A stretch of 8,936 nucleotides of DNA from contig JAEYRU010000258.1 of assembly GCA_023435335.1 (NCBI GenBank), forward strand, positions 1 to 8,936, in the 5' to 3' direction. The notes under the pieces are model-generated. The model worked only from the letters and a program-made list of their open reading frames with translations. It did not search any database and was not told the DNA's origin. Origin of the DNA: Pseudomonadota bacterium. Its GTDB lineage: Bacteria; Pseudomonadota; Alphaproteobacteria; Rhizobiales; Rhizobiaceae. Every line of letters starts with the position of its first letter. Positions within the stretch are counted from its first letter, which is position 1. Positions 1 through 6,005 of the stretch are shown in pieces. The translations under genes were made by a program, and so were the position numbers.

Positions 1-1
1 G

Positions 2-103
2 ACGAGACTTGACCTGATCACGATCGAGGAGCCAGACATAAGGGGAAGCCGCATATTCGTCGAAGGCCGGCTGGAAGGCGAACCGGAACAGCGGATCGCC
101 TGA
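2..103 (+). CDS. 3' end of an unidentified CDS (partial)
   Basis: An open frame enters from the left edge and ends at TGA 101-103, giving the last 33 residues of a protein, ending in EPEQRIA. The frame is read as coding because it is rich in acidic and hydrophobic residues with a normal mix (not the Arg/Pro-rich composition of shadow frames). It also stops only 29 nt before the ATG of the ribulose-phosphate 3-epimerase, as expected for an operon partner. The fragment is too short to assign. From context a sugar kinase, transporter subunit, oxidoreductase or regulator would all fit. I cannot choose among them. Confidence 0.45.
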   Translation, partial: TRLDLITIEEPDIRGSRIFVEGRLEGEPEQRIA

Positions 104-132
104 CGGTCTGCAAAGCATTGCAGGAAGATCGC

Positions 133-819
133 ATGACACGAAGCACCATCATCGCGCCGTCGGTTCTTTCCGCCGACTTCTCCCGGCTCGGTGACGAGGT
201 CGAGGCGGTCGTCGCGGCCGGTGCCGACTGGATCCATCTCGACGTGATGGACGGCCATTTCGTTCCCAACATCACCTATGGCCCGCAGGTGGTGAAGGCG
301 ATCCGCGGTCGCACGGACAAGGTGTTCGACTGCCACCTGATGATCGCGCCCGTCGATCCCTATCTCGCCGCATTCGCGGAGGCCGGCGCCGACATCATCA
401 CCGTGCATGCCGAGGCCGGCCCACATCTCGACCGGTCGCTGCAGGCGATACGGACGCTGGGCAAGAAGGCCGGGGTGTCGCTCAACCCGTCTACCCCCGA
501 AAGCGCGATAGAATACGTGCTCGACCGCCTCGACCTGGTGCTGCTGATGACCGTCAATCCCGGCTTTGGCGGCCAGGCCTTCATCCCGGCGGTGGTGGAG
601 AAGGTGCGGCGTGTGAAGGCGATGATCGGCGAGCGGCCCATCCATATCGAGATCGACGGCGGGGTGACGCGTGAGACCGCGCCGCTGGTCGCGGCGGCCG
701 GCGCCGACGTTCTGGTCGCCGGCTCCGCCGTGTTTCAGGGAGGCGGCGAAGCTGCCTACAAGGCCAACATGGACGCGATCCGCGCCGCCGCGGACGGCTC
801 GGTTGGGCGGCTGGTCTAG
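133..819 (+). CDS. rpe: ribulose-phosphate 3-epimerase
   Basis: A cytoplasmic TIM-barrel enzyme of 228 residues (usual family length) that interconverts D-ribulose 5-phosphate and D-xylulose 5-phosphate. The metal and catalytic residues of the family are all present: H35 and D37 with the catalytic acid/base D40 in the HLDVMDGHFVPN segment, H68 in DCHLM, and the second catalytic Asp at D175 in EIDGGV. The phosphate-binding loop VNPGFGGQ lies at 141-148. I chose ATG 133 over an in-frame TTG at 118 because AGGAAG at 122-127 sits at proper spacing and the protein then begins just before the first beta strand (IIAPSVLSADFSRLG). It stands in a sugar-catabolic run rather than in a Calvin-cycle or purine context. 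It may therefore be a pathway-specific paralog feeding the pentose phosphate pathway, and a related substrate such as an allulose 6-phosphate cannot be excluded from sequence. Confidence 0.93.
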   Translation: MTRSTIIAPSVLSADFSRLGDEVEAVVAAGADWIHLDVMDGHFVPNITYGPQVVKAIRGRTDKVFDCHLMIAPVDPYLAAFAEAGADIITVHAEAGPHLDRSLQAIRTLGKKAGVSLNPSTPESAIEYVLDRLDLVLLMTVNPGFGGQAFIPAVVEKVRRVKAMIGERPIHIEIDGGVTRETAPLVAAAGADVLVAGSAVFQGGGEAAYKANMDAIRAAADGSVGRLV

Positions 820-832
820 CGGGAGGGCGAGA

Positions 833-943
833 ATGCAGGCCGGACGGGACAGGTGCTCGTCTGCCGTTTCGTTGGCCAGGCGGGGAAACCGGGAAAATCC
901 GCCTGTTCACCATACCGCCATGCCCGGTTGGCACGGCCTGCAT
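833..943. repeat. nested inverted-repeat element (possible structured RNA or palindromic intergenic repeat)
   Basis: The gap between rpe and the mutarotase gene contains a perfect 10-bp inverted repeat at its ends: ATGCAGGCCG at 833-842 against CGGCCTGCAT at 934-943. Inside it are three further helices: 843-850 with 859-868 (one 2-nt bulge), 877-883 with 899-905 (CAGGCGG/CCGCCTG, perfect) and 921-924 with 930-933 (TGCC/GGCA). The loop of the third helix holds AACCG (887-891), which is complementary to the entire loop CGGTT (925-929) of the fourth, so the two loops could kiss. The layout resembles a four-way junction. Whether it acts as RNA (on either strand), a processing or attenuation site within the operon, or a RIME/MITE-like DNA repeat is not decided by the sequence. 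Confidence 0.45.
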
Positions 944-957
944 CCACGAGATCAACT

Positions 958-973
958 CGGCGGCGCGCCGCCG
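958..973. repeat. 16-bp perfect GC palindrome upstream of mutarotase gene
   Basis: CGGCGGCGCGCCGCCG is a perfect 16-bp palindrome lying 20 nt before the ATG at 994. There is no following T run, so it is not a typical intrinsic terminator. It could be a protein-binding dyad or chance in a GC-rich gap. Confidence 0.25.
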
Positions 974-993
974 GTTCCCGCACGGTTTCACCC

Positions 994-1968
994 ATGAAAG
1001 CCGAGCCTTCGCCCGAGCGTTTCCCCGGCCCGGCGCAGCAGATCGCCTGGGATCGCGGGCATGGAGAGATCTGGCCGCTCGGGGCGGCGCTGCATCGGCT
1101 CGTCCTCAAGCTGGATGACGGACGCGTGATCACGCCGTTCGCGGAAGCGCCCTGGCAGGGCGAGGCGGAGACGACCGCCGACGCCAGCATCCCCGCGCAT
1201 CTGCGCCACCTCGGCGGCGAGTGGGCATGCGTTCCCTTCGGCCGGAGCGGCGTCGACCCGGTCGTGCACGGCTACGGCACCGACAATATGTGGCGGCTGA
1301 CCCGCGCGGACGCGCATGCGGTCGAGTGGCAGATCGATTATCCGGCCGACCATCCGATCGAGCGGTTGACCCGCACCGTCGCCGGCGTGCCGGGCGAGGC
1401 CGCGGTGGCGTTCACCCTGTCGGTGCTGCCGCGCCGCGATTGCGTGTTGCCCGTCGGGCTGCATCCGATCCTGACGCTGCCCCAACCGGGCGAGGACATC
1501 CGCATCGAGGCGGATTTCGCGCATGGCGAGACCTTTCCGGTGGTGTTCGAGAACGGCGTCTCGCTGCTTGCGCCGGCGCGGCACTTCACAAGCCTCGAGG
1601 CGCTGCCGTTAGCGGCGGGCGGAGCCGAAGACGTCGCCGGCCTCAGCCAACGGGCGACGGAGGAAGCCTTCCAGATCGTCGGCGTAAACGGCTGCCTGCG
1701 GGCCGTCTATCCGAGCAGGCGCTACGCGGTCCGGCTCGAGTGGAGCGCCGCGGATTTCCCGACTTGCCTGTTCTGGATGTCGGCGGGCGGACGCCGACGT
1801 AAGCCGTGGAACGGCCGCTTCCGCGGGCTCGGTGTTGAGCCGCTGGCGGCATCTTTCGTCGAGAGGGCAGGAGAGGGCGCGATCACCGGCGGTCGCGCCT
1901 TCCGCGCTGGCGAAATCTGGACCAGCAGCTATTCGCTTTCCGTGGCGCAGTACGAGGAGGACAAATGA
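994..1968 (+). CDS. aldose 1-epimerase-like protein (galactose mutarotase fold)
   Basis: A predicted cytoplasmic mutarotase-family protein of 324 residues that would interconvert alpha and beta anomers of a sugar before isomerisation. Recognisable family segments are LGGEWACVPFG (73-83), the His-containing VHGYGTDNMW (91-100), the second His in VGLHP (H157), and, near the C-terminus, LGVEP, whose Glu (E282) is in the position of the catalytic base of galactose mutarotases. The start is placed at ATG 994 because the in-frame extension back to GTG 853 is Arg/Ser-rich, unlike protein, and would cover the inverted-repeat element. ATG 994 has only a poor Shine-Dalgarno sequence, which may mean translation depends on the leader or on coupling. 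Its stop codon overlaps the start of the D-lyxose isomerase gene (ATGA), so the two are almost certainly co-translated. The exact sugar is not known. Confidence 0.82.
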   Translation: MKAEPSPERFPGPAQQIAWDRGHGEIWPLGAALHRLVLKLDDGRVITPFAEAPWQGEAETTADASIPAHLRHLGGEWACVPFGRSGVDPVVHGYGTDNMWRLTRADAHAVEWQIDYPADHPIERLTRTVAGVPGEAAVAFTLSVLPRRDCVLPVGLHPILTLPQPGEDIRIEADFAHGETFPVVFENGVSLLAPARHFTSLEALPLAAGGAEDVAGLSQRATEEAFQIVGVNGCLRAVYPSRRYAVRLEWSAADFPTCLFWMSAGGRRRKPWNGRFRGLGVEPLAASFVERAGEGAITGGRAFRAGEIWTSSYSLSVAQYEEDK

Positions 1969-2651
1969 AACGCTCCCGCATCAACGAGATCATCCGCGAG
2001 GCGGATGCCTTCATCCGCTCCTTCGGTTACGCGCTGCCGCCCTTCGCCTACTGGTCGCCCGAGGACATGCGGGCGCGCAAGAGCGAGATCGACATGATCG
2101 TAGAGCGCCGCATGGGATGGGACATCACGGATTATGGGCAGGAGCGGTTCGACGAGCTCGGCCTGTTCCTGTTCACCGTGCGCAACGGCGTCGCCGCCGA
2201 TCTCGCGCAGGGCGGCGGCATGCTCTACGCCGAAAAGATCATGATCTCGCGCAAGAACCAGCTCTCGCCGATGCATCGCCACTATCTAAAGGCGGAGGAC
2301 ATCATCAACCGTGGCGGCGGCAGGCTGGTGCTGGAACTGTTCATGCCCGACGAGGCAGGCGGGATAGACGAGGTCGCCGAGGTGGCGGTGCCGGTCGACG
2401 GCATGATCCGCAGGATGCCTCCGGGCGGCCTGCTCAAGCTCGACCCGGGCGAGAGCGTGACCCTGCTGCCCGGCGTATGGCACGCATTCTGGGGCGAGGG
2501 AGGCGACGTTCTAATTGGGGAGGTCTCGACGGTGAATGACGACGTCAGCGACAACTGGTTTCGCGACCCAATCGGCCGCTTCTCCTCGATCGACGAGGAC
2601 GAGGCACCGCTTCGCCTTCTGGTCTCGGATTATAAGGATTTGCTAATTTAA
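1965..2651 (+). CDS. D-lyxose isomerase family sugar isomerase (cupin)
   Basis: A 228-residue protein of the D-lyxose ketol-isomerase family (Lyx_isomer). Members are Mn-dependent cupins that convert D-lyxose to D-xylulose and often D-mannose to D-fructose. The metal-binding cupin motif 1 is complete, with H104 and H106 followed by E111 and the downstream glycines at 117-119. The second motif supplies H173 in PGVWHAFWGE. The ATG overlaps the TGA of the preceding mutarotase gene and has a strong ribosome binding site (GAGGAGG, 1954-1960). With the upstream Rpe it suggests a path from an aldopentose (or aldohexose) through a ketose to a pentose-phosphate intermediate. The kinase needed between isomerase and Rpe is not in the window. 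The family call is secure, but the true substrate (lyxose, mannose or other) is inference. Confidence 0.92.
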   Translation: MKRSRINEIIREADAFIRSFGYALPPFAYWSPEDMRARKSEIDMIVERRMGWDITDYGQERFDELGLFLFTVRNGVAADLAQGGGMLYAEKIMISRKNQLSPMHRHYLKAEDIINRGGGRLVLELFMPDEAGGIDEVAEVAVPVDGMIRRMPPGGLLKLDPGESVTLLPGVWHAFWGEGGDVLIGEVSTVNDDVSDNWFRDPIGRFSSIDEDEAPLRLLVSDYKDLLI

Positions 2652-2687
2652 CTGTATCGTCAGCGCCTTATGGACGGCACCAGCACC

Positions 2688-2710
2688 TTTGCGCCGGCTG
2701 CCGCAAATTT
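2688..2710 (+). terminator. possible intrinsic terminator of the sugar operon
   Basis: Thirty-six nt after the isomerase stop there is a 6-bp stem TTTGCG/CGCAAA (2688-2693 with 2702-2707) around an 8-nt loop, followed by only three T residues. It is well placed at the end of the operon, but the T tract is short. Confidence 0.33.
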
Positions 2711-2722
2711 ACCACATTCGCG

Positions 2723-2748
2723 GGAACCGGATGTCCTGCCCGCGCGTT
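2723..2748 (+). promoter_or_regulatory. EcfG-type (general stress response) promoter for the DUF982 gene
   Basis: GGAAC at 2723-2727 and CGTT at 2745-2748 are separated by exactly 17 nt. This matches the promoter pattern GGAAC-N16/17-CGTT recognised by the alphaproteobacterial extracytoplasmic function sigma factor EcfG/RpoE2. The motif lies about 43 nt before the ATG at 2791, a normal distance, and in a non-coding gap. A chance match of nine fixed bases at the allowed spacing in such a short gap is unlikely but possible. Confidence 0.6.
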
Positions 2749-2790
2749 TGTCCCTAGGTTCGCGCCAAATTGCATTCTGGGGACTTGGGA

Positions 2791-3129
2791 ATGGAGACGC
2801 TAGCTGCCGAGCGAGTGCGCCGCCGCCACACCGCCAGCGGGAGCGAAGGCGGTGCGTTGGCTGAGCGCGGAGGCGCCAGGCCGCAGCGGCACCGCGCCTT
2901 TCACAAGCCGGTGACGGTCCAGACCGGCAGGATCGACCGCGAGCGCATCGTGCTCACGACGCGCGACGCAGCGGAGGTGCTGCTCAGGGACTGGCCGATC
3001 GAGAGCCGCAAGCGCGCCCGCGCCATGGAACTGTGCCTGAGCGTCATCCGCGGCGAAAAACCGCCGCACGTCGCCCGCCGCGCCTTCGTGGAAGCCGCGC
3101 GCGAGGCGAAGGTGCTCCTGGAGGATTGA
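2791..3129 (+). CDS. DUF982 domain-containing protein
   Basis: A small soluble protein of 112 residues with no signal peptide or membrane segment. The first ~35 residues are Arg/Gly-rich and probably disordered. The rest matches the DUF982 pattern as I know it: a start like FHKPVTVQTG, then TTRDAAEVLLRDWP, a Cys-containing helix CLSVIRGEKPP, and an ARRAFVEAAREAKVLLE end. DUF982 is widespread in many copies in Rhizobiales and has no established biochemical function. The ATG at 2791 is used because a GGGGA/GGGA-rich stretch (2779-2790) precedes it. An upstream TTG at 2770 has no support. The gene appears to be transcribed alone from the EcfG-type promoter just upstream, which would make it a stress-response member. 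That link is inference from the motif. Confidence 0.8.
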   Translation: METLAAERVRRRHTASGSEGGALAERGGARPQRHRAFHKPVTVQTGRIDRERIVLTTRDAAEVLLRDWPIESRKRARAMELCLSVIRGEKPPHVARRAFVEAAREAKVLLED

Positions 3130-3352
3130 GCCACCTCGCAAGTGTCGGCGCTCACCGTTTTCGCCGGCCACGGGCCAGGCGGACATGGGCAGATGGTGAG
3201 AACCGCCCAATTGCGCCAGATCAAGGTTTGAAACCGCCTTTCCGCCATTATGGGTTGAAGGCGTGATACGCGACGCCACGGCAAGTTGCCGGCGCCCTGC
3301 ACCATGATCGCCAAAACGAACCTGAGTTGGCAGAGCGGCCGGCTATCGCTTA

Positions 3353-3366
3353 CCTCCCGGAGGAAG
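3353..3366 (+). promoter_or_regulatory. strong ribosome binding site inside a CCTCC/GGAGG self-complementary stretch
   Basis: GGAGGAAG (3359-3366) precedes ATG 3370 and fixes the start of the metallophosphoesterase. It is directly preceded by CCTCC (3353-3357), its own complement, so the mRNA can form a short hairpin (CCTC/GAGG, 3-nt loop) that would partly hide the site. The hairpin is small and may have little effect. Confidence 0.4.
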
Positions 3367-3369
3367 AGC

Positions 3370-5379
3370 ATGTCTCAATCAAATGCATCTGACCTGCTCT
3401 TTTCGGGTGGCGTAGGGCTTTCAAGCCGACGGTCGTTTCTGAAGTCCTCGGCAGCATTTCTGGGCGCCGCTTCGCTGGGGGGCGTGGGGGCGCAGATGGC
3501 ATGGGCGGACGAGCTCAGGCGCTATCCGATCGACACCACTGTGGTCACGACCCGCGAGCGGATGCTGTCCTTTCCGCCGACGCTGACGCCGGGCCTCGAG
3601 AAGAACGAGATGCACCATGTTTCAAGGTATGGAGAGTTCGGCTACGGCGAGTGGTCTTTCGGCTCTGGCCTACCCGTCATGGAGCGTCTGGACCTGATGC
3701 CGGCAGGCTATGTTCGGCCCGAGAATGCTGACAAGACGCGGCTCCTCCGGTTCTTTTCCTTCGCCGATGTCCACATCACCGACAAGGAAGCCCCCAATCA
3801 GCTGATCTTGTTCCAGCAGATTGATCCTGTCTCCTTGAGAAACACCTCCATCTATTCACCTGTAATGCTCTGTTCGACACAGGTTCTGGACGCGGCCGTG
3901 CAGACCGTGAACGCCTTGCATGGCCGCGATCCGTTCGATTTCGGCATTACGTTGGGGGACGCCTGCAACAATTCTGCCTACAACGAAACCAGATGGTTCA
4001 TCGATGTGCTGGATGGGAAGGTCATCAGGCCCAGCAGCGGCGCGCATCTGGGCGCGGACAGCACTGATTATCAGAGGCCGTTCCAGGCAGCGGGACTGGA
4101 CAGTGATATTCCCTGGTACATGGTGCTTGGCAATCATGACCATTTCTTCATCGGTTCATTTCCGCTCGATGCAGAACCGTCGCTGGGCCTCAGGGACACC
4201 TATACGGCGGGCACAGTGTGGGCGGCGGGCAGTCCGATCCGGGCGGAGGACTTCGCCAGCTTCCCTCCCGTATCCGATTACCGCAATCTCAGAGCCGATC
4301 CGCGGTACTATTTGGGTGTGTTGGACGGCAGCACGCCGAACGGCGACATCATCCATGCCGGCAGCATCGACGATCCTGCCTTTGGCGGCGAGGCGCCTCG
4401 TGTCGTGCCGGACCCGGATCGCCGCCCGCTTGTCCGGTCGGAGTGGATCGACGAGTTCTTCAAGACCACATCCCATCCGGCCGGTCATGGCTTCAACCTG
4501 ATCGACCGCGACACCGGCAACCCCGAGGACGCGGCCTTTGCCTGCTACAGCTTCGTGCCAAAGACCGAGCTTCCGCTGAAGATCATCGTCCTGGATGTCA
4601 CGCAATCCAGTGACGATGGCTCGTTCGACATCCACGGCCATGGCTACCTGGATCCGCGGCGCCTGGAGTGGCTCAGGGCCGAACTGGCCAGCGGCCAGGC
4701 CAACGACCAGCTCATGATCATCGCCTGCCATATCCCGATCGGTGTCTCGGCGATCGGATCGCATATGGAATGGTGGGCGGGGGACGCGAACACAAAGACC
4801 GGCTACGAGAACGCCGTCGATCTGGCAGAACTGGTTGGGATCCTACAAGGCGCGCCCAATTTGCTGATGTGGCTGGCGGGGCATCGCCACATGAACGTCA
4901 TCAAAGCGTTCCCGTCCGCCGATGCAAGCCGCCCCGAGCAGGGCTTCTGGCAGGTCGAGACCGCCTCTCTGCGTGATTTTCCGCAGCAGTTTCGCTCCTA
5001 TGATGTCTATCTGAACAGCGACTACACGGTGTCGATCGAGGCCCTGAACGTCGACGTCGCCGTGGCTGAGGGGACGCCGGCCGCGCAGTCGCGCAAATAC
5101 GCCATTGCGGCGCAGCAGATCATCCAGAATGACATCAAACGCAACAACCCCAATCTAGCCACCGCCGGCGGGCGCGGAACGATCCCCATTCCCAGCATGG
5201 ACCCGACCCGCCCGCAAAGCGACGATCCCACTGCTCTCGATCCGTCGATCCGCTACGAAGACCTGTCGAGGGCTGAGGATGCCGTTCCGTATCACGCGTC
5301 GTGCAACGCGGAATTGGTGAAGCCGCTCAGTCCGCGGATGGTGGCGCATCTCAGGCAGACGTTTTCGTTTCGGAACTGA
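3370..5379 (+). CDS. Tat-exported metallophosphoesterase (RPA4764-type, TIGR03768-like)
   Basis: A 669-residue secreted phosphoesterase. The N-terminus carries a twin-arginine signal SRRSFLK (R20, R21), a hydrophobic stretch to about residue 44 and a likely AWA|D cleavage after A46, so the folded, metal-loaded enzyme should be exported to the periplasm. All calcineurin-like metal-binding motifs are present: D133-x-H135 (FADVHITD), G-D197 (TLGDACN), G-N255-H256-D257 (VLGNHDH), H454 (IACHIP) and G-H505-x-H507 (LAGHRHM). The nearly 200-residue gap between the third and fourth motifs is far longer than in ordinary phosphoesterases and fits the RPA4764 group, which has long inserts. ATG 3370 is chosen for its strong Shine-Dalgarno sequence and because the Tat motif then sits at the normal depth. 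It stands alone, 240 nt after DUF982. Third codon positions look more A/T-rich than in flanking genes. The natural substrate is unknown. Confidence 0.87.
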   Translation: MSQSNASDLLFSGGVGLSSRRSFLKSSAAFLGAASLGGVGAQMAWADELRRYPIDTTVVTTRERMLSFPPTLTPGLEKNEMHHVSRYGEFGYGEWSFGSGLPVMERLDLMPAGYVRPENADKTRLLRFFSFADVHITDKEAPNQLILFQQIDPVSLRNTSIYSPVMLCSTQVLDAAVQTVNALHGRDPFDFGITLGDACNNSAYNETRWFIDVLDGKVIRPSSGAHLGADSTDYQRPFQAAGLDSDIPWYMVLGNHDHFFIGSFPLDAEPSLGLRDTYTAGTVWAAGSPIRAEDFASFPPVSDYRNLRADPRYYLGVLDGSTPNGDIIHAGSIDDPAFGGEAPRVVPDPDRRPLVRSEWIDEFFKTTSHPAGHGFNLIDRDTGNPEDAAFACYSFVPKTELPLKIIVLDVTQSSDDGSFDIHGHGYLDPRRLEWLRAELASGQANDQLMIIACHIPIGVSAIGSHMEWWAGDANTKTGYENAVDLAELVGILQGAPNLLMWLAGHRHMNVIKAFPSADASRPEQGFWQVETASLRDFPQQFRSYDVYLNSDYTVSIEALNVDVAVAEGTPAAQSRKYAIAAQQIIQNDIKRNNPNLATAGGRGTIPIPSMDPTRPQSDDPTALDPSIRYEDLSRAEDAVPYHASCNAELVKPLSPRMVAHLRQTFSFRN

Positions 5380-5727
5380 CGGAAGCGCGGCGGGGAGACC
5401 GGCAAGCGGCACATGTCTGCCGCTATGTCGGCCGCCCGCCGGATCCCGCGCCGCACAAGCCGCACCCAGTCCCGTCCTCCGAGCCAGGCCAACCTGATCG
5501 TGTTGGGCGCGCGGTACACATCGATCGCCGCGCGGTGGTGTACGAGACCCCGGTCGACCGATGGTGCCGGAACTGGTGCAGACAAACAGTCCGTCACGAC
5601 ACGCGACTCCAGCAGGCCGGAACGGGCTTGGAGCGCAGTCTCAGAGGTTCACATGGGGAGACAATGTCCCTTGGAAACACGACTATTTCGCGTCGTGATG
5701 GGCGACTTCCGGTGTCCAACAGGATGA
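5380..5727. other. 348-nt region without a convincing gene
   Basis: Both strands have open frames here (for example 5413-5727 on the plus strand), but they are Arg/Ser/Thr-rich, lack ribosome binding sites and resemble nothing I recognise. Visible structure is limited to small dyads: AGCGGCA/TGCCGCT at 5405-5424 (7-bp stem, 6-nt loop, no T run, 26 nt after the metallophosphoesterase stop, so at best a weak terminator), GTACAC/GTGTAC at 5514-5543, the 10-bp palindrome CGGTCGACCG at 5551-5560, and the hairpin beside the tRNA described separately. Its place at the 3' side of a tRNA gene would suit a decayed integration scar, but no gene remnant can be named. Confidence 0.5.
5678..5697 (-). terminator. 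possible terminator of tRNA-Ser
   Basis: Read on the minus strand, CACGAC and GTCGTG form a perfect 6-bp stem around an 8-nt loop, starting 30 nt after the tRNA CCA and followed by TTTCC. Position and orientation suit a tRNA terminator. The short T run keeps confidence low. Confidence 0.4.
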
Positions 5728-5817
5728 TGGCGGAGGGAGTGGGATTCGAACCCACGGTGGACTCGCGCCCACGCCGGTTTTCAAGACCGGTGCCTTAAAC
5801 CGCTCGGCCATCCCTCC
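5728..5817 (-). tRNA. tRNA-Ser (anticodon UGA)
   Basis: On the minus strand the 90-nt gene folds as a class II tRNA. The acceptor stem is GGAGGGA (5811-5817) with TCCCTCC (5732-5738), with discriminator G and an encoded CCA (5728-5730). The D arm contains GGCCGAGCGGTTTAAGGC. The anticodon stem CCGGT/ACCGG encloses the loop CTTGAAA, giving anticodon UGA, which reads UCA and related serine codons. A long variable arm follows, then the T arm GTGGGTTCGAATCCCAC. The long variable arm and G discriminator are serine identity features. The encoded CCA fixes the 3' end. tRNA-Ser genes are frequent integration sites, but no second copy of its 3' end is visible in this window. Confidence 0.97.
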
Positions 5818-5827
5818 GGCTGTCTGC

Positions 5828-5856
5828 TCTATGGGCGAAAAGGGACGGCGTTTCAA
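5828..5856 (-). promoter_or_regulatory. sigma-70 type promoter for tRNA-Ser
   Basis: On the minus strand TTGAAA (5851-5856, five of six bases of the -35 consensus) is followed after exactly 17 nt by CATAGA (5828-5833), a weak -10. The tRNA begins 10 nt further on, so transcription would start a few bases before the mature 5' end. Confidence 0.5.
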
Positions 5857-6005
5857 GGCGATCGCGCGGTGTCGCTCGCCCGCTTCCCGCCACATTTCAT
5901 TAACAAGCTGATAAAGAATTCCTGTGCATGAAGTGCCAGGGACAGTCGGCCGGTTTCGCCGGTATCGTTTTTCATCCGCGTGTGTTTCGGGTAGCGGTGG
6001 GGACA

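Noticed and set aside
581..991. Minus-strand open frames over rpe and the following gap
   Set aside because: They are shadows of the rpe reading frame, with long Arg/Pro runs and no start signals.
853..993. In-frame N-terminal extension of the mutarotase from GTG 853
   Set aside because: The 47 added residues are Arg/Ser/Pro-rich, unlike the family, and the stretch is occupied by strong inverted repeats. The family-like sequence begins after ATG 994.
3130..3369. Search for a promoter or Pho box before the metallophosphoesterase
   Set aside because: TTGAAA at 3228-3233 has no acceptable -10 at 16-18 nt, and no CTGTCAT-type direct repeat is present. Nothing is firm enough to list.
5292..5597. 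Minus-strand open frame that could be a transposase remnant
   Set aside because: It overlaps the end of the metallophosphoesterase and shows no DDE or other transposase motif. The resemblance was only impressionistic.
5413..5727. Plus-strand open frame of 104 codons between the metallophosphoesterase and tRNA-Ser
   Set aside because: No ribosome binding site, Arg/Ser/Thr-rich composition typical of non-coding GC-rich DNA, no recognisable motif, and it runs up to the tRNA gene.
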